Source: Janthinobacterium sp. Marseille (GTDB lineage: Bacteria; Pseudomonadota; Gammaproteobacteria; Burkholderiales; Burkholderiaceae_D). Taken from it: a stretch of DNA of 64,000 bases. Below are positions 10,601-22,069 of the stretch, one piece after another. The stretch covers positions 3,782,001 to 3,846,000 of the forward strand of contig NC_009659.1 of assembly GCF_000013625.1 (NCBI RefSeq). Direction: 5' to 3'. Under the pieces are notes generated by a model. That model worked only from the letters and a program-made list of their open reading frames with translations. It ran no database searches and was not told the origin of the DNA. Both the position numbers and the translations under genes were made by a program. Numbering within the stretch: the first letter of the stretch is position 1; each line of letters begins with the position of its first letter.

Positions 10601-11917
10601 CGGCTCAAACGCCTGGATGCCCAGACGGTGCAAGGTAGGTGCACGGTTCAACATGACCGGATGTTCACGGATCACGTCTTCCAGGATGTCCCAAACGACT
10701 GGTTCCTGGATCTCAACCAGCTTTTTAGCTGCCTTGATGGTGGTAGCCAGGCCCATCAATTCGAGCTTGTTGAAAATGAATGGCTTGAACAGTTCCAGCG
10801 CCATCAGTTTCGGCAAACCGCATTGATGCAATTTCAGTTGTGGGCCCACGACGATAACGGAACGACCCGAGTAATCGACGCGTTTGCCCAGCAAGTTTTG
10901 ACGGAAACGACCGCCCTTGCCTTTGATCATTTCGGCCAGCGATTTCAGTGGACGCTTGTTGGCGCCGGTCATCGCTTTGCCACGACGGCCGTTGTCCAGC
11001 AGTGAGTCAACTGCTTCCTGCAACATACGTTTTTCGTTACGGGTGATGATTTCCGGCGCGCGGAGTTCCATCAGACGCTTCAAACGGTTGTTACGGTTGA
11101 TAACGCGGCGATACAGATCGTTCAGATCGGAAGTTGCGAAACGACCACCATCCAGCGGCACCAATGGGCGCAGTTCTGGCGGCAAGACCGGCAACACTTC
11201 CATGATCATCCAGTCAGGTTTGATACCCGAACGTTGGAACGCTTCCAGCACTTTCAGGCGCTTCGCGTATTTTTTGATCTTGGCTTCGGATTTGGAATCT
11301 TTCAATTCCTGACGCAGCATTTCAGCATCGCGATCGATGTCGATAGCGCGCAGCAATTCGCGGATACCTTCAGCGCCCATGAAAGCGGTGAAGTCGTCGC
11401 CGAATTCTTCGTATTTGGCAGCGTAGTCGTCTTCCGACATGATCTGGCATTTTTTCAGCGGGGTCATGCCTGGATCGGTCACAACGTAGGCTTCGAAATA
11501 CAGGACGCGTTCGATATCCCGCAGGGTCATGTCCAGCACCATACCCAAACGGGATGGCAGCGATTTCAGGAACCAGATGTGCGCGGTTGGCGATGCCAGT
11601 TCGATGTGGCCCATGCGTTCACGACGCACTTTGGCCAGCGTAACTTCAACGCCGCATTTTTCGCAGATAACGCCGCGGTGTTTCAGGCGCTTGTATTTGC
11701 CGCAAAGGCATTCGTAATCTTTGATAGGGCCAAAGATTTTTGCGCAGAACAGGCCGTCGCGTTCTGGCTTGAACGTACGATAGTTGATGGTTTCCGGCTT
11801 TTTAACTTCGCCGTAGGACCACGAACGGATTTTTTCAGGTGACGCCAGACCAATTTTGATCGCGTCGAATTGTTCATTTTGCTGAACTTGCTTGAATAGA
11901 TCGAGCAGTGCTTTCAT
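7673..11917 (-). CDS. rpoC: DNA-directed RNA polymerase subunit beta'
   Basis: A 1414-residue beta' subunit carrying the catalytic NADFDGDQM motif that chelates the active-site magnesium. The N-terminal zinc-binding region ([20 protein letters not shown], about residues 70-90) and the second cysteine cluster ([13 protein letters not shown]) are present. Length and order are normal for Betaproteobacteria. It is the last gene of the rplJL-rpoBC operon and is followed by an intrinsic terminator. Confidence 0.99.
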   Translation of the reverse strand: MKALLDLFKQVQQNEQFDAIKIGLASPEKIRSWSYGEVKKPETINYRTFKPERDGLFCAKIFGPIKDYECLCGKYKRLKHRGVICEKCGVEVTLAKVRRERMGHIELASPTAHIWFLKSLPSRLGMVLDMTLRDIERVLYFEAYVVTDPGMTPLKKCQIMSEDDYAAKYEEFGDDFTAFMGAEGIRELLRAIDIDRDAEMLRQELKDSKSEAKIKKYAKRLKVLEAFQRSGIKPDWMIMEVLPVLPPELRPLVPLDGGRFATSDLNDLYRRVINRNNRLKRLMELRAPEIITRNEKRMLQEAVDSLLDNGRRGKAMTGANKRPLKSLAEMIKGKGGRFRQNLLGKRVDYSGRSVIVVGPQLKLHQCGLPKLMALELFKPFIFNKLELMGLATTIKAAKKLVEIQEPVVWDILEDVIREHPVMLNRAPTLHRLGIQAFEPVLIEGKAIQLHPLVCAAFNADFDGDQMAVHVPLSIEAQMEARTLMLASNNILFPSNGEPSIVPSQDIVLGLYYASREAINAKGEGMMFPDVSEVIRAYDNKMVELATRITVRITEYPKNVETGEFEKTVTRYETTVGRAILSEILPKGLPFSVLNRALKKKEISRLINLSFRKCGLRATVVFADQLLQSGFRLATRAGISICVDDMLVPKQKVDIIATAESEVKQIEQQYSSGLVTAGERYNKVVDIWGKAGDDVGKAMMDQLKVEDVTKRDGTKTTQESFNAIYMMADSGARGSAAQIRQLAGMRGLMAKPDGSIIETPITANFREGLNVLQYFISTHGARKGLADTALKTANSGYLTRRLVDVTQDLVVIEDDCGTSNGASMKALVEGGEVIEALRDRILGRVAANDIVNPETQATLYAAGTLLDEDMVEEIERLGIDEVKVRTPLTCDTRFGLCAQCYGRDLGRGTLVNAGEAVGVVAAQSIGEPGTQLTMRTFHIGGAASRAAVASSVEAKSNGTVRFTATMRYVTNGKGGQIVISRSGEVLITDDHGRERERHKVPYGATLIVKDGMVIKAGTALATWDPLTRPIITEYTGTVKFENVEEGSTVARQIDEVTGLSTLVVIDAKRRGSVTKTVRPQVKLLNEQGEEVKIAGTEHAVTIGFQVGALITVKDGQQVTVGEVLARIPTESQKTRDITGGLPRVAELFEARSPKDAGMLAEVTGTVAFGKETKGKQRLEITDMDGNKHEFLITKDKQVLVHDGQVVNKGEMIVDGPADPQDILRLLGIEALARYIVDEVQDVYRLQGVKINDKHIEVIVRQMLRRVQVVDAGDANYIVGEQVERSELLDENDRVIALGKIPATYENVLLGITKASLSTDSFISAASFQETTRVLTEAAIMGKKDGLRGLKENVIVGRLIPAGTGLAFHRARKEKDSWEAEERAALLQSEKAARAAEAEAQFADVSSTPDSDTDAS

Positions 11918-12179
11918 GTATCACTCCAGTTGGCGTGAAAAAACGCTTGATGATGAGACGGTAGAGGCGGCGCTGCTTTATACCCTGTTCGCATGGGCGG
12001 GAGAGCTGAGCCTGAAGCATTCTTCACGAGCTGAGTTCCGCGCATACCGGGACAGACGACACTACCAAAAACTGCTATTTCGTTCTTACTATTTCGCTAC
12101 TACTATTTTTTACTGACTACATTTACTTCAAATTCCAAACAGCGAAGGGAGAAGCGACTCGCTCCTCCCCTGCCTTACA
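11918..12179 (-). other. rpoB-rpoC spacer
   Basis: About 260 bp between rpoB and rpoC with no gene. This is longer than the spacer in many relatives. No clear hairpin with a T-run was found, so it most likely remains part of the polycistronic message. Confidence 0.4.
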
Positions 12180-15100
12180 TCAGTCGCGTTCCAGGTCGAT
12201 GTCGATACCCAGCGAGCGGATTTCCTTAACGAGAACGTTGAAGGATTCCGGCATGCCGGCGTCGATGACGTGGTCGCCCTTGACGAGATTTTCGTACACT
12301 TTGGTACGGCCATTCACGTCATCGGACTTGACGGTCAACATCTCTTGCAAGACGTAGGACGCGCCGTATGCTTCCAGTGCCCAGACTTCCATCTCACCGA
12401 AGCGCTGGCCACCGAACTGAGCTTTACCGCCCAGTGGTTGCTGCGTAACCAGCGAGTAAGGACCGGTCGAACGAGCATGCATCTTGTCATCAACCAAGTG
12501 ATGCAGTTTGAGGTAGTGCATGTAACCGACGGTTACTGTACGTTCAAACGCTTCACCGGTACGACCGTCATACATCGTGACCTGGTTCTTGGAAGCGGTC
12601 ATACCCAATTGCTTCGCAATGTGATCCGGGTAAGCCAGATCCAGCATGCGACGGGTTTCACCTTCATCAGCACCGTCAAACACCGGTGTTGCGAACGGCA
12701 CGCCGTTTTTCAGGTTGCCAGCCAGTTCCAGGATTTCTGCATCGCTGAAGCTGTCCAGATCTTCCGTTTTGCCAGATTCGTTATAAATCGCAGCCAGGAA
12801 TTTACGCAGTTCAGCGATTTGTACTTGTGCATTCAGCATTTCGCCGATACGCAAGCCCAGACCTTTAGCGGCCCAGCCCAAGTGAACTTCCAGAACCTGA
12901 CCAACGTTCATACGCGATGGAACACCCAATGGGTTCAGCACGACGTCTGCTGGTGTACCGTCAGCCATGTGCGGCATGTCTTCGATAGGCAAGATGCGTG
13001 ATACGACACCTTTGTTACCGTGACGACCCGCCATTTTGTCGCCAGGTTGCAGGCGACGTTTGACTGCCAGATACACTTTGACCATCTTCTGTACGCCTGG
13101 CGGCAATTCGTCGCCTTGCGTCAGTTTCTTGCGTTTTTCTTCGAATGCCAGATCGAACTGGTGGCGTTTTTCAGCGATGGATTCTTTAATAGCTTCCAAA
13201 GCATTGGCCGATGTGTCATCTGCCGGGCGAATATCGAACCAGTGGTATTTGTCCAGATCGTCCAAATACTCTTTAGTGATTTTCGCGCCTTTAGCGATTT
13301 TCTTAGGACCGCCGTTGACGACTTTACCGATCAACATTTTTTCCAGACGCTGGAATGCATCGCCTTCAACGATACGCAGCTGATCGTTCAAATCCAAACG
13401 ATAGCGTTGCAGTTCGTCGTCGATAATCTGTTGTGCACGTTTGTCGCGTGGAATGCCTTCACGTGTAAACACTTGCACGTCGATTACGGTGCCGACCATG
13501 CCGGACGGTACGCGCAACGATGTATCTTTTACGTCGGATGCTTTTTCGCCGAAAATCGCGCGCAGCAATTTTTCTTCCGGTGTCAGTTGGGTTTCGCCTT
13601 TAGGCGTTACTTTACCGACCAGGGTGTCGCCAGCGGTCACTTCTGCACCGATGTAGACGATACCGGATTCATCCAGGCGTGCCAGTTGGTTCTCAGCCAG
13701 ATTGGAGATATCACGTGTGATTTCTTCCGCACCCAGCTTGGTGTCACGTGCAACAACCGACAACTCTTCGATATGAATCGAGGTGTAACGGTCATCAGCC
13801 ACAACTTTTTCGGAGATCAGAATCGAATCTTCGAAGTTGTAACCGTTCCATGGCATAAACGCGACCAGCATGTTTTGACCCAGGGCCAATTCGCCCAGAT
13901 CTGTCGATGCGCCGTCAGCGATGACGTCATGTTTTGCAACGCGATCGCCGACTTGCACGATAGGGCGTTGGTTAATATTGGTGTTCTGGTTCGAACGGGT
14001 GTACTTGATCAGGTTGTAGATATCTACACCGACTTCACCGGCTTGTGCTTCGTCATCATTGACGCGAATCACGACACGGCCTGCATCGATGTAATCAACG
14101 ATACCGCCGCGCAATGCCTGCACTGTGGTACCCGAGTCAACTGCAACCGTACGTTCGATACCGGTACCAACGAATGCTTTTTCTGGACGCAGGCAAGGAA
14201 CAGCCTGACGTTGCATGTTGGCACCCATCAATGCGCGGTTCGCGTCATCGTGTTCGAGGAACGGAATCAGCGAAGCAGCAACTGATACAACCTGGCCTGG
14301 CGCAACGTCCATGTACTGGACGCGTTCTGGCGATACCAGAATCGTTTCGCCAGCTTCACGTGCGGAAACCAATTCATCTGACAGCGCGCCCGATTTGTCG
14401 ATGGTCGCATTCGCCTGAGCGATGATGTAACGGCCTTCTTCAATCGCGGACAGGTAATCGATCTGGTCGGTGATTTTGCTGCCTTCGACTTTACGATATG
14501 GGGTTTCCAGGAAACCGTATTCGTTCAGGCGGGCATACAGAGCCAGCGAGTTGATCAGACCAATGTTCGGGCCCTCTGGTGTTTCGATCGGGCATACACG
14601 GCCGTAGTGGGTCGGATGCACGTCACGTACTTCAAAGCCTGCGCGTTCACGGGTCAAGCCGCCAGGTCCGAGAGCGGAGACGCGACGTTTGTGCGTGATT
14701 TCCGACAATGGATTGGTTTGATCCATAAATTGCGACAACTGCGACGAACCGAAGAATTCACGGATCGCTGCCGAGATCGGCTTCGAGTTGATCAGGTCAT
14801 GCGGCATCAGGTTGTCGGCTTCGGCTTGGCCGAGGCGTTCCTTGACAGCACGCTCAACACGCACCAGACCGGCACGGAATTGGTTCTCAGCCAATTCGCC
14901 GACGCAACGTACGCGACGGTTACCCAAGTGATCGATATCATCGACTTCGCCGCGACCATTGCGCAGCTCAACCAGGATCTTGATCACGGCCAGTACGTCG
15001 TCGTTCGACAAGGTCATGTCGCCGGTCAGCTCATCGCGACCGATACGACGGTTGAATTTCATACGGCCGACAGCCGACAGGTCGTAACGATCTGCGTTGT

Positions 15101-16286
15101 AGAACAAGCCGTTGAACAATGCTTCAACCGAATCTTCGGTTGGCGGTTCGCCTGGACGCATCATGCGATAGATAGCGACTTTCGCTGCCATCTGATCGGT
15201 GGTGTCATCCATACGCAGTGTTTGCGAGATGTAGCCGCCTTGATCCAGATCGTTGGTGTACAGGGTCTGGATGTGGGTTACTTTACCTTCGCGCAGGCGT
15301 GCCAGCAGGTCTTCGGTCAATTCATCGTTGGCATTGGCAATGACTTCGCCGGTTTCTTTATCAACGATGTTTTTCGCCAGGATACGGCCGAGCAGGTAGT
15401 CTTCCGGTACCGAGATGTTCTTGATGCCGGCAGCTTCCACGTCACGGACGTGCTTGCTGTTGATACGCTTGTCTTTTGCCACCAGCACTTTGCCGGCTTT
15501 GTCGGTAATGTCGAAACGTGCAACTTCACCGCGCAGGCGTTCTGCGACGAAAGCCATTTCGGCGCCATCGGCATGCAATGCGAAATCGTCGAAAACGAAG
15601 AAGTTTTCGAGGATTTGTTCCGGCGTCATGCCGATTGCCTTCAACAGGATCGTGACTGGCATCTTGCGGCGACGATCAACGCGGAAGAACAGGATGTCTT
15701 TCGGATCGAATTCGTAGTCCAGCCATGAACCGCGGTAAGGAATGATACGTGCGGAGAACAGCAATTTACCGGACGAGTGCGTCTTGCCGCGATCATGTTC
15801 AAAGAACACGCCTGGCGAACGATGCAACTGCGACACGATAACGCGCTCTGTACCGTTAATCACGAAGGAACCGGTCGAAGTCATCAAAGGCAATTCGCCC
15901 ATGTAGACTTCCTGTTCTTTCATTTCTTTAACGACAGGCTTGGTTGGCGATTCCTTATCCAGGATCACCAGACGAACTTTGGCACGCAGAGGTGACGCGT
16001 AGGTCAATCCACGTTGTTGGCATTCTTTAATGTTGAACGGCGGATCGCCGAGCACATATGACAAGAATTCGAGACGCGCAAAACCATTGTGCGAAACGAT
16101 AGGGAAAATAGACGTGAAGGCGGACTGCAAACCTTCGTTTTTGCGTTGGGACGGTATCTTGTCTTCTTGCAAAAAGCCGTGGTAAGACTCGAGCTGGGTC
16201 GCCAGCAGGAACGGAACGTTGTGAACGTTAGCACGTTTCGCGAATGATTTGCGAATGCGCTTTTTCTCAGTAAATGAGTAGTGCAT
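12180..16286 (-). CDS. rpoB: DNA-directed RNA polymerase subunit beta
   Basis: A 1368-residue beta subunit. The start chosen is the ATG of [15 protein letters not shown] at 16284-16286, which has GGAG 5 nt upstream. A GTG two codons earlier overlaps that ribosome binding site. The rifampicin-pocket region ([25 protein letters not shown]) is wild type by eye, and the C-terminus [17 protein letters not shown] is canonical. Confidence 0.99.
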   Translation of the reverse strand: MHYSFTEKKRIRKSFAKRANVHNVPFLLATQLESYHGFLQEDKIPSQRKNEGLQSAFTSIFPIVSHNGFARLEFLSYVLGDPPFNIKECQQRGLTYASPLRAKVRLVILDKESPTKPVVKEMKEQEVYMGELPLMTSTGSFVINGTERVIVSQLHRSPGVFFEHDRGKTHSSGKLLFSARIIPYRGSWLDYEFDPKDILFFRVDRRRKMPVTILLKAIGMTPEQILENFFVFDDFALHADGAEMAFVAERLRGEVARFDITDKAGKVLVAKDKRINSKHVRDVEAAGIKNISVPEDYLLGRILAKNIVDKETGEVIANANDELTEDLLARLREGKVTHIQTLYTNDLDQGGYISQTLRMDDTTDQMAAKVAIYRMMRPGEPPTEDSVEALFNGLFYNADRYDLSAVGRMKFNRRIGRDELTGDMTLSNDDVLAVIKILVELRNGRGEVDDIDHLGNRRVRCVGELAENQFRAGLVRVERAVKERLGQAEADNLMPHDLINSKPISAAIREFFGSSQLSQFMDQTNPLSEITHKRRVSALGPGGLTRERAGFEVRDVHPTHYGRVCPIETPEGPNIGLINSLALYARLNEYGFLETPYRKVEGSKITDQIDYLSAIEEGRYIIAQANATIDKSGALSDELVSAREAGETILVSPERVQYMDVAPGQVVSVAASLIPFLEHDDANRALMGANMQRQAVPCLRPEKAFVGTGIERTVAVDSGTTVQALRGGIVDYIDAGRVVIRVNDDEAQAGEVGVDIYNLIKYTRSNQNTNINQRPIVQVGDRVAKHDVIADGASTDLGELALGQNMLVAFMPWNGYNFEDSILISEKVVADDRYTSIHIEELSVVARDTKLGAEEITRDISNLAENQLARLDESGIVYIGAEVTAGDTLVGKVTPKGETQLTPEEKLLRAIFGEKASDVKDTSLRVPSGMVGTVIDVQVFTREGIPRDKRAQQIIDDELQRYRLDLNDQLRIVEGDAFQRLEKMLIGKVVNGGPKKIAKGAKITKEYLDDLDKYHWFDIRPADDTSANALEAIKESIAEKRHQFDLAFEEKRKKLTQGDELPPGVQKMVKVYLAVKRRLQPGDKMAGRHGNKGVVSRILPIEDMPHMADGTPADVVLNPLGVPSRMNVGQVLEVHLGWAAKGLGLRIGEMLNAQVQIAELRKFLAAIYNESGKTEDLDSFSDAEILELAGNLKNGVPFATPVFDGADEGETRRMLDLAYPDHIAKQLGMTASKNQVTMYDGRTGEAFERTVTVGYMHYLKLHHLVDDKMHARSTGPYSLVTQQPLGGKAQFGGQRFGEMEVWALEAYGASYVLQEMLTVKSDDVNGRTKVYENLVKGDHVIDAGMPESFNVLVKEIRSLGIDIDLERD

Positions 16287-16483
16287 GGACACTCCGTGAG
16301 TGACAGGGAAGGATAGAGAATTCAGGATTCAGGCTGCATTGCCGAATTGCAAACATTGCACAATTCGAAACATTGAAACCTCAAGTCTCTGCCCTTTAAC
16401 AACCAAATGCTGACAAGATTACATGAAGTCCATCAAGTCTGCCCTTGGCCACATAGAATCAAGAACGACAAAGGAGCCAAAGC

Positions 16484-16509
16484 CGAACCGCCCTTTCGGG
16501 AGGTTTCGA
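16484..16509 (-). promoter_or_regulatory. Attenuator-like hairpin between rplL and rpoB
   Basis: On the minus strand, GAACCTCCCGAAAGGGCGGTTC-type complementarity (CC..CC, a GAAA loop, then GG..GG with flanking pairs) forms a stable hairpin in the rplL-rpoB spacer. By position it matches the partial terminator/attenuator known in other bacteria, which lowers rpoBC output relative to the L7/L12 gene. The spacer (16287-16551) holds no gene. Confidence 0.6.
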
Positions 16510-16551
16510 ACTTTGACTCGGGCGCTGTAAAGTCGCGCGGGCAAATCGAGA

Positions 16552-16926
16552 TTACTTGATCTCGGCTTTTGCGCCAGCTTCTTCCAGTTTTTTCTTCGCT
16601 GCTTCTGCGTCTGCTTTCGAAACGCCTTCTTTCAGTGGTTTTGGTGCTGCATCAACCAGGTCTTTCGCTTCTTTCAAGCCCAAGCCGGTGATTTCGCGAA
16701 CTGCTTTAATCACGCCAACTTTGTTCGCGCCGAAATCGGCCAGAACAACGGTGAACTCGGTTTGTTCTTCAGCAGCGGCACCACCAGCTGCGCCGCCAGC
16801 TGCTGGAGCAGCCATTGCAGCAGCGGATACGCCGAATTTTTCTTCGAATGCTTTTACCAAGTCATTCAGTTCCAGAACTGTCAGGTTGCCTACGGCTTCC
16901 AGGATGTCGTCTTTGCTAATTGCCAT
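16552..16926 (-). CDS. rplL: 50S ribosomal protein L7/L12
   Basis: A 124-residue L7/L12, the stalk protein that recruits translation GTPases. The N-terminal dimerisation region ([29 protein letters not shown]), an alanine/glycine-rich hinge and the C-terminal domain ([20 protein letters not shown]) appear in order. It directly follows rplJ. Confidence 0.98.
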   Translation of the reverse strand: MAISKDDILEAVGNLTVLELNDLVKAFEEKFGVSAAAMAAPAAGGAAGGAAAEEQTEFTVVLADFGANKVGVIKAVREITGLGLKEAKDLVDAAPKPLKEGVSKADAEAAKKKLEEAGAKAEIK

Positions 16927-17021
16927 TTGAAACTCCTAAATTTTTTCAATAATTACATCTGATTGGTACTGACGCGAATGCGTCGAAACAAGAGCGAGGG
17001 CGCCGCTTAATGCGGCATCCC

Positions 17022-17570
17022 TTATTCCGCTGCTGCTTCGGTCGATTCGGCGGCTGGTGCTGCTGCAGCGACAGGCTCAGCGCCTTCAGCTTTTTTAGCA
17101 GCAAGAGCAGCCAGACCACGCGTAAAGCTCGCAACCGGAACCAGCATCATGCCCAAAACTTGGGCCAGCAGGACTTCACGGCTAGGGATATTTGCCAACG
17201 CTGTAACAGCTGCTTTATCAAGCGGCTTACCTGCGTAGTTACCTGCTTTGACGACCAGTTTGTCGTTGGTTTTAGAAAAGTCACTGATGACTTTTGCTGC
17301 TGCAACGGCATCATCCGAGATCGAATAGATCAACGGACCGGTCATTTCGGAAGCGAGGCTGGCAAATGCGGTACCTTCAACAGCGCGACGTGCGAGCGTA
17401 TTTTTCAATACGCGCAAGTACACACCTTGGTCCCGCGCTTTGGCGCGCAGTTGTGTCAAGTGACCAACCTGGATGCCACGGTATTCGGCCACGACGATGG
17501 TCTGTGCCGATGCAACTTTGGCAGAGATTTCGGCGACTACGGCCTTTTTGTCATTCAGATTGAGACTCAA
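17022..17570 (-). CDS. rplJ: 50S ribosomal protein L10, TTG start
   Basis: L10, the stalk base that binds L7/L12 dimers and autoregulates its operon. The conserved N-terminus [18 protein letters not shown] begins at a TTG codon (17568-17570) preceded by GGAGG at a good distance. An upstream in-frame ATG would add 20 residues unlike any L10. The product is 182 residues, with an alanine/glutamate-rich C-terminal tail that is longer than in E. coli. Confidence 0.95.
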   Translation of the reverse strand: MSLNLNDKKAVVAEISAKVASAQTIVVAEYRGIQVGHLTQLRAKARDQGVYLRVLKNTLARRAVEGTAFASLASEMTGPLIYSISDDAVAAAKVISDFSKTNDKLVVKAGNYAGKPLDKAAVTALANIPSREVLLAQVLGMMLVPVASFTRGLAALAAKKAEGAEPVAAAAPAAESTEAAAE

Positions 17571-17884
17571 GATCAACCTCCAAAAATGATGTTCAGCGGA
17601 TACACAATCGTCATTGATTGCTTGCCTCACATCGGTTCGAACACGGCGTCCGAAGTTAGGAGTTCAGTACTGGCAAAGCCAGCGAAGAGACTACAAAACT
17701 TGTTCGGGTTCACCATCTGCGTTGGGTATGGCATCGTTGCCGAATCCACATTTAACTTTGCACACTGACTACATGCACGCCGCCCAACGGTCTTTGATTG
17801 CCTGAACCCTCTCCAATATTACGAATCAGGTCCAGCCCAAAGATGCGCCCGCTGCCAAACCGGCAACGGGACTTAATTCAATAC
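17571..17884 (-). promoter_or_regulatory. rplJ leader region
   Basis: About 310 bp between rplA and rplJ without a gene. In other bacteria this position carries the rplJ promoter and the leader bound by the L10-L7/L12 complex for translational autoregulation. The position supports that role here, but I did not resolve the specific fold. Confidence 0.5.
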
Positions 17885-18580
17885 TTAAGCAGCCAGGGTC
17901 GATTGATCGACGCGTACACCAGCGCCCATCGTCGACGACAGCGAAACCTTGCGCAGGTAAACACCTTTGCTGGTTGCTGGCTTAGCTTTATTCAACGCAT
18001 CGATCAAAGCCAACAAGTTGGATTTGAGCGCTTCGTCGGAGAACGATTTACGACCGATGGTGGCGTGGATAATGCCAGCCTTGTCAGTACGGTATTGAAC
18101 TTGACCAGCTTTTGCATTTTTAACTGCAGTAGCGACGTCAGGAGTAACAGTACCGACTTTCGGGTTAGGCATCATGCCGCGTGGGCCCAGGATTTGACCC
18201 AGGGTACCAACGATACGCATGGTATCTGGCGATGCGATAACGATGTCGAAAGGCATGTTGCCAGCTTTGATTTGCTCAGCCAGGTCGTCCATACCAACGA
18301 TATCTGCACCAGCTGCTTTCGCTTGCCCTGCTTTTTCGCCAGTTGCAAAAACCGCAACGCGGACCGATTTACCGGTACCTGCTGGCAAAACAACGGAACC
18401 ACGAACAACTTGGTCGGATTTCTTGGCATCAACACCCAATTGAACCGAAATATCGATCGATTCATCGAATTTTGCCGATGCGCATTCTTTGATCAAAGCA
18501 ACTGCATTGTCGAACGGGTACGCTTTGGTACGGTCAACTTTTGCTTTAAATGCTTTTACGCGTTTCGATAACTTAGCCAT
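17885..18580 (-). CDS. rplA: 50S ribosomal protein L1
   Basis: A 231-residue L1, the 23S rRNA stalk protein and translational repressor of the rplKA message. Conserved segments include [27 protein letters not shown] and IGRKSF. Its ATG overlaps the rplK stop (TAATG), giving translational coupling. Confidence 0.98.
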   Translation of the reverse strand: MAKLSKRVKAFKAKVDRTKAYPFDNAVALIKECASAKFDESIDISVQLGVDAKKSDQVVRGSVVLPAGTGKSVRVAVFATGEKAGQAKAAGADIVGMDDLAEQIKAGNMPFDIVIASPDTMRIVGTLGQILGPRGMMPNPKVGTVTPDVATAVKNAKAGQVQYRTDKAGIIHATIGRKSFSDEALKSNLLALIDALNKAKPATSKGVYLRKVSLSSTMGAGVRVDQSTLAA

Positions 18581-19011
18581 TACAGACCCTCCACCGTGAT
18601 GCCCATGGAACGTGCCGAACCAGCGATGGTGCGTACAGCAGCATCCAAGTCAGCAGCGGTCAGATCTGGGGCTTTCAATTTAGCGATTTCTTCAGCTTGC
18701 GCACGTGTCAACTTACCGACTTTGTCGGTATGTGGCTTCGGCGAACCTTTGGTTACGCCCGAATGTTTCTTGATCAGGTACGTTGCCGGCGGGGTTTTCA
18801 TCACAAACGTGAATGATTTGTCCGCGAACGCTGTAATTACAACCGGAATTGGCATACCTGGCTCAACACCTTGGGTCTGTGCGTTGAACGCTTTGCAGAA
18901 TTCCATGATGTTCAGGCCACGTTGACCCAGTGCAGGTCCGATTGGTGGGGATGGGTTTGCTTTACCAGCTGGAACTTGCAGCTTGATAAAACCAATGATT
19001 TTCTTTGCCAT
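18580..19011 (-). CDS. rplK: 50S ribosomal protein L11
   Basis: A 143-residue L11, part of the GTPase-associated centre. The start is the ATG of [22 protein letters not shown] at 19009-19011, with AGGAG just upstream. A longer frame adds 13 unsupported residues. Conserved [18 protein letters not shown] and the C-terminal SARSMGI are present. It precedes rplA and follows nusG. Confidence 0.98.
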   Translation of the reverse strand: MAKKIIGFIKLQVPAGKANPSPPIGPALGQRGLNIMEFCKAFNAQTQGVEPGMPIPVVITAFADKSFTFVMKTPPATYLIKKHSGVTKGSPKPHTDKVGKLTRAQAEEIAKLKAPDLTAADLDAAVRTIAGSARSMGITVEGL

Positions 19012-19149
19012 GATGGCTCCTACATTGATTGAGTGGTAGCGCCTGTTCACTTGCCGTACGGCTTATTACTGGGGCTCCTCTTTTTACTGCTTCCGGATTT
19101 TTGAAACTTGACGTTCCAGACGCTCCGGCCTGCGTTAATACTTATTGAA

Positions 19150-19749
19150 TCAGACTTTTTCGACTTGACCGAATTCCAGCTCTACCGGGGTAGCGCGGCC
19201 AAAAATCGTGACTGAAACACGAACCTTGGATTTCTCGTAATTGACTTCTTCGACATTGCCGTTGAAATCGGTGAACGGACCATCCTTGATACGTACCAGC
19301 TCGCCCACTTCGTACAACACTTTTGGACGCGGCTTTTCGACGCCATCCTGCATTTGCTGCATGATCTTGTCGACTTCGTGCGGTGGAATCGGGGTTGGCT
19401 TGTTGGACTTGCCACCGATAAAACCGGTTACTTTGTTTGTATTCTTAACCAGATGCCATGTTTCGTCGGTCATTTCCATTTCGACGAGAACATAACCAGG
19501 GAAGAAGCGGCGCTCACTGACCGATTTGTGACCATTCTTGACTTCGATCACTTCTTCGGTAGGCACCAGAATCTGCCCAAATTTATCTTCCATGCCGGCA
19601 CGTGCTGCGCGCTCTATCAACGCACGTTGCACGCTCTTTTCCATACCGGAATAGGCGTGCACGACGTACCAACGTTTTTTACTTGTGGAAGCTGCTGCAG
19701 CGGCGCCTTGGGCACCGCCTTGCGCGTCATCCTGAATATTGTCGCTCAT
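19150..19749 (-). CDS. nusG: Transcription termination/antitermination protein NusG
   Basis: A 199-residue NusG. The NGN domain ([19 protein letters not shown] to GFIGG) and the C-terminal KOW domain ([21 protein letters not shown]) are both complete. An alanine/glycine-rich N-terminal extension of about 24 residues precedes the NGN domain. Its start overlaps the secE stop, so the pair is coupled. Confidence 0.98.
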   Translation of the reverse strand: MSDNIQDDAQGGAQGAAAAASTSKKRWYVVHAYSGMEKSVQRALIERAARAGMEDKFGQILVPTEEVIEVKNGHKSVSERRFFPGYVLVEMEMTDETWHLVKNTNKVTGFIGGKSNKPTPIPPHEVDKIMQQMQDGVEKPRPKVLYEVGELVRIKDGPFTDFNGNVEEVNYEKSKVRVSVTIFGRATPVELEFGQVEKV

Positions 19750-20132
19750 TATCTTTTCCAGCCCAAAATCAGGTCGTACAGCACAACTTCGAGTAACTTA
19801 TCCGTACCCCACAGGAAAAGCGCCATGACCAAGACGAAACCGAAAACGATTGCGGTCATCTGCAATGCTTCTTTACGTGTTGGCCAAACTACTTTCTTGG
19901 TTTCGCGAACTGCTTCTTTTGAAAAATTGAGGAAATCGCGACCTGCCGCGGAAGTCCACGCAATCGCAATCGCCACTACCAAACCACCAACCAATGCAGC
20001 GGCGCGGACAGCCGTCGCTTTATCCGACAAAAAATAGAATCCGACTACGCCCGCGATTGCGGCAAGAATCGCCAAAACGATCTTAATCTTATCGCCTGAC
20101 GCGCCAACAGTTTCTACGGGTTGATTAGCCAT
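19749..20132 (-). CDS. secE: Preprotein translocase subunit SecE
   Basis: A 127-residue SecE, the essential small subunit of the SecYEG channel. Two N-terminal membrane segments ([19 protein letters not shown] and [16 protein letters not shown]) precede the amphipathic [21 protein letters not shown] signature and a third membrane helix. The start at MANQPVE is chosen because the longer frame would run into tRNA-Trp. Confidence 0.97.
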   Translation of the reverse strand: MANQPVETVGASGDKIKIVLAILAAIAGVVGFYFLSDKATAVRAAALVGGLVVAIAIAWTSAAGRDFLNFSKEAVRETKKVVWPTRKEALQMTAIVFGFVLVMALFLWGTDKLLEVVLYDLILGWKR

Positions 20133-20166
20133 ACACTTTACTTTCGATGCCCTGCACCTGAATCGG

Positions 20167-20242
20167 TGGCAGGGGCGGAGGGCCTCGAACCCCCAACCTT
20201 CGGTTTTGGAGACCGACACTCTGCCAATTGAGCTACGCCCCT
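20167..20242 (-). tRNA. tRNA-Trp (anticodon CCA)
   Basis: The 76-nt minus-strand sequence folds into a full cloverleaf with acceptor AGGGGCG/CGCCCCT, anticodon loop TCTCCAAAA (CCA), a standard T-arm (GGTTCGAG) and an encoded 3' CCA. It lies between tufB and secE, the usual beta- and gammaproteobacterial position. Confidence 0.97.
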
Positions 20243-20315
20243 ACGGTTTTTACACTACCACTACCTGAACCACTTGCGGCGATCTCAACATCGAGATCGC
20301 CGCAGTATTCATTTA

Positions 20316-21506
20316 TTACTCAATAATTTTAGCGACAACACCAGCGCCGACGGTACGGCCGCCTTCGCGGATCGCGAAACGCAGACCTTCTTCCATCGCG
20401 ATCGGGTTGATCAACATCACTGTGATCGACACGTTATCGCCTGGCATCACCATTTCTTTGTCTTTCGGCAACTCGATCGAACCAGTCACGTCCGTTGTAC
20501 GGAAGTAGAACTGTGGACGGTAGTTGTTGAAGAATGGTGTATGACGACCGCCTTCATCTTTCGACAGAACGTAGATTTCGCCTGTGAAGTGTTTGTGTGG
20601 CTTGATCGAACCTGGTTTTGCCAGAACTTGACCACGTTCCACGTCTTCACGCTTGGTACCGCGCAGCAATACACCAACGTTGTCACCAGCTTGACCTTGA
20701 TCCAGCAATTTGCGGAACATTTCAACACCGGTACAGGTGGTTTTTTGGGTATCACGGATACCAACGATTTCGATCTCTTCGCCGACTTTGATGATGCCGC
20801 GTTCGATACGACCGGTAACAACTGTACCGCGACCCGAGATCGAGAACACGTCTTCTACTGGCAACAGGAAGGCGCCGTCAACTGCGCGTTCTGGTGTTGG
20901 GATGTAGGTGTCGAGTGCGTTAGCCAGGGCCAGGATTGCTTGTTCGCCCAATGGACCGGTGTCGCCTTCCAGCGCCAATTTTGCCGAACCTTTAACGATA
21001 GGCAAGTCGTCGCCTGGGAATTCGTATTTCGAAAGCAGCTCACGCACTTCCATTTCAACCAGTTCCAGCAGTTCTGCATCATCAACCATGTCCGCTTTGT
21101 TCAGGAACACGATGATGTATGGAACACCAACTTGACGCGACAACAGGATGTGTTCGCGGGTTTGTGGCATTGGGCCGTCTGCTGCGGAGCAAACCAGGAT
21201 CGCGCCGTCCATCTGCGCAGCACCGGTGATCATGTTTTTAACGTAATCGGCGTGGCCTGGGCAGTCAACGTGAGCGTAGTGACGGCTTTCGGTTTCGTAT
21301 TCAACGTGCGAGGTGTTGATCGTGATACCGCGTGCTTTTTCTTCTGGCGCGTTATCGATTTGATCGTAGCCTTTTGCTTCGCCGCCGAATTTCTTCGACA
21401 GAACAGTCGCGATCGCAGCTGTCAGTGTGGTTTTACCATGATCGACGTGACCAATTGTGCCCACATTCACGTGCGGCTTGGTCCGCTCGAATTTGCCTTT
21501 TGCCAT
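20316..21506 (-). CDS. tuf: Elongation factor Tu (second copy, complete)
   Basis: A complete 396-residue EF-Tu with [13 protein letters not shown] and the NKAD-equivalent NKADMVDD, and domains II and III ending in [15 protein letters not shown]. It lies downstream of three tRNA genes, as in the tufB locus of other proteobacteria. The overlapping part is nearly identical to the partial copy at 1-209. Confidence 0.99.
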   Translation of the reverse strand: MAKGKFERTKPHVNVGTIGHVDHGKTTLTAAIATVLSKKFGGEAKGYDQIDNAPEEKARGITINTSHVEYETESRHYAHVDCPGHADYVKNMITGAAQMDGAILVCSAADGPMPQTREHILLSRQVGVPYIIVFLNKADMVDDAELLELVEMEVRELLSKYEFPGDDLPIVKGSAKLALEGDTGPLGEQAILALANALDTYIPTPERAVDGAFLLPVEDVFSISGRGTVVTGRIERGIIKVGEEIEIVGIRDTQKTTCTGVEMFRKLLDQGQAGDNVGVLLRGTKREDVERGQVLAKPGSIKPHKHFTGEIYVLSKDEGGRHTPFFNNYRPQFYFRTTDVTGSIELPKDKEMVMPGDNVSITVMLINPIAMEEGLRFAIREGGRTVGAGVVAKIIE

Positions 21507-21589
21507 CTTAGACTCCTAACAATTTTGATGAGAATGTTCAGGCACACGCCCGACCGACTTACCGATAAAAAATGAACTACTGAATTCTA

Positions 21590-21664
<75 letters not shown>

Positions 21665-21715
21665 AAACTAGCCGTCCGATACCAACAACTGCGGCACGTC
21701 CAACCTTTAAAAAAC

Positions 21716-21789
21716 TGGAGCGGGTGAAGGGAATCGAACCCTCGTCATAAGCTTGGAAGGCTTCAGCTCTACCATTGAGCTACACCCGC
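21716..21789 (-). tRNA. tRNA-Gly (anticodon TCC)
   Basis: A 74-nt cloverleaf on the minus strand: acceptor GCGGGTG/CACCCGC, anticodon loop CTTCCAAG (TCC), T-loop GTTCGATTC and an encoded CCA. It is the middle gene of the tRNA cluster. Confidence 0.97.
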
Positions 21790-21862
21790 GAGGGTCACCA
21801 CTGCACATCTCTTTTATTTACTGCTTAATTCTTGTTGCTTAACTGATTTACTGCGAAAACCT

Positions 21863-21948
21863 TGGTGGAGGGGGCTGGATTCGAACCAGCGTACTCGTAA
21901 GAGGGCAGATTTACAGTCTGCTGCCATTAACCACTCGGCCACCCCTCC
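21863..21948 (-). tRNA. tRNA-Tyr (anticodon GTA)
   Basis: An 86-nt minus-strand tRNA with a long variable arm, acceptor GGAGGGG/CCCCTCC, anticodon loop ACTGTAAAT (GTA), a standard T-loop and an encoded CCA. It is the first gene of the tRNA-tufB transcript. Confidence 0.97.
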
Positions 21949-21962
21949 GCGGGGAACCCCAA

Positions 21963-21991
21963 ACTATATGGGAGTCGGTCACCCTTGTCAA
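21963..21991 (-). promoter_or_regulatory. Sigma-70 promoter for the tRNA-tufB operon
   Basis: On the minus strand a perfect -35 TTGACA (plus 21986-21991) is separated by exactly 17 bp from the -10 element TATAGT (plus 21963-21968). Transcription would begin just before tRNA-Tyr. The sequence upstream of the -35 is A/T-rich, like an UP element. Confidence 0.85.
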
Positions 21992-22069
21992 CAATTTGCT
22001 ACGCTTCTACACCTATTTTTTTAAAATATTTTTATAGATGCTTCGACAAGGGTGGAGTCAAAGGGAGGA

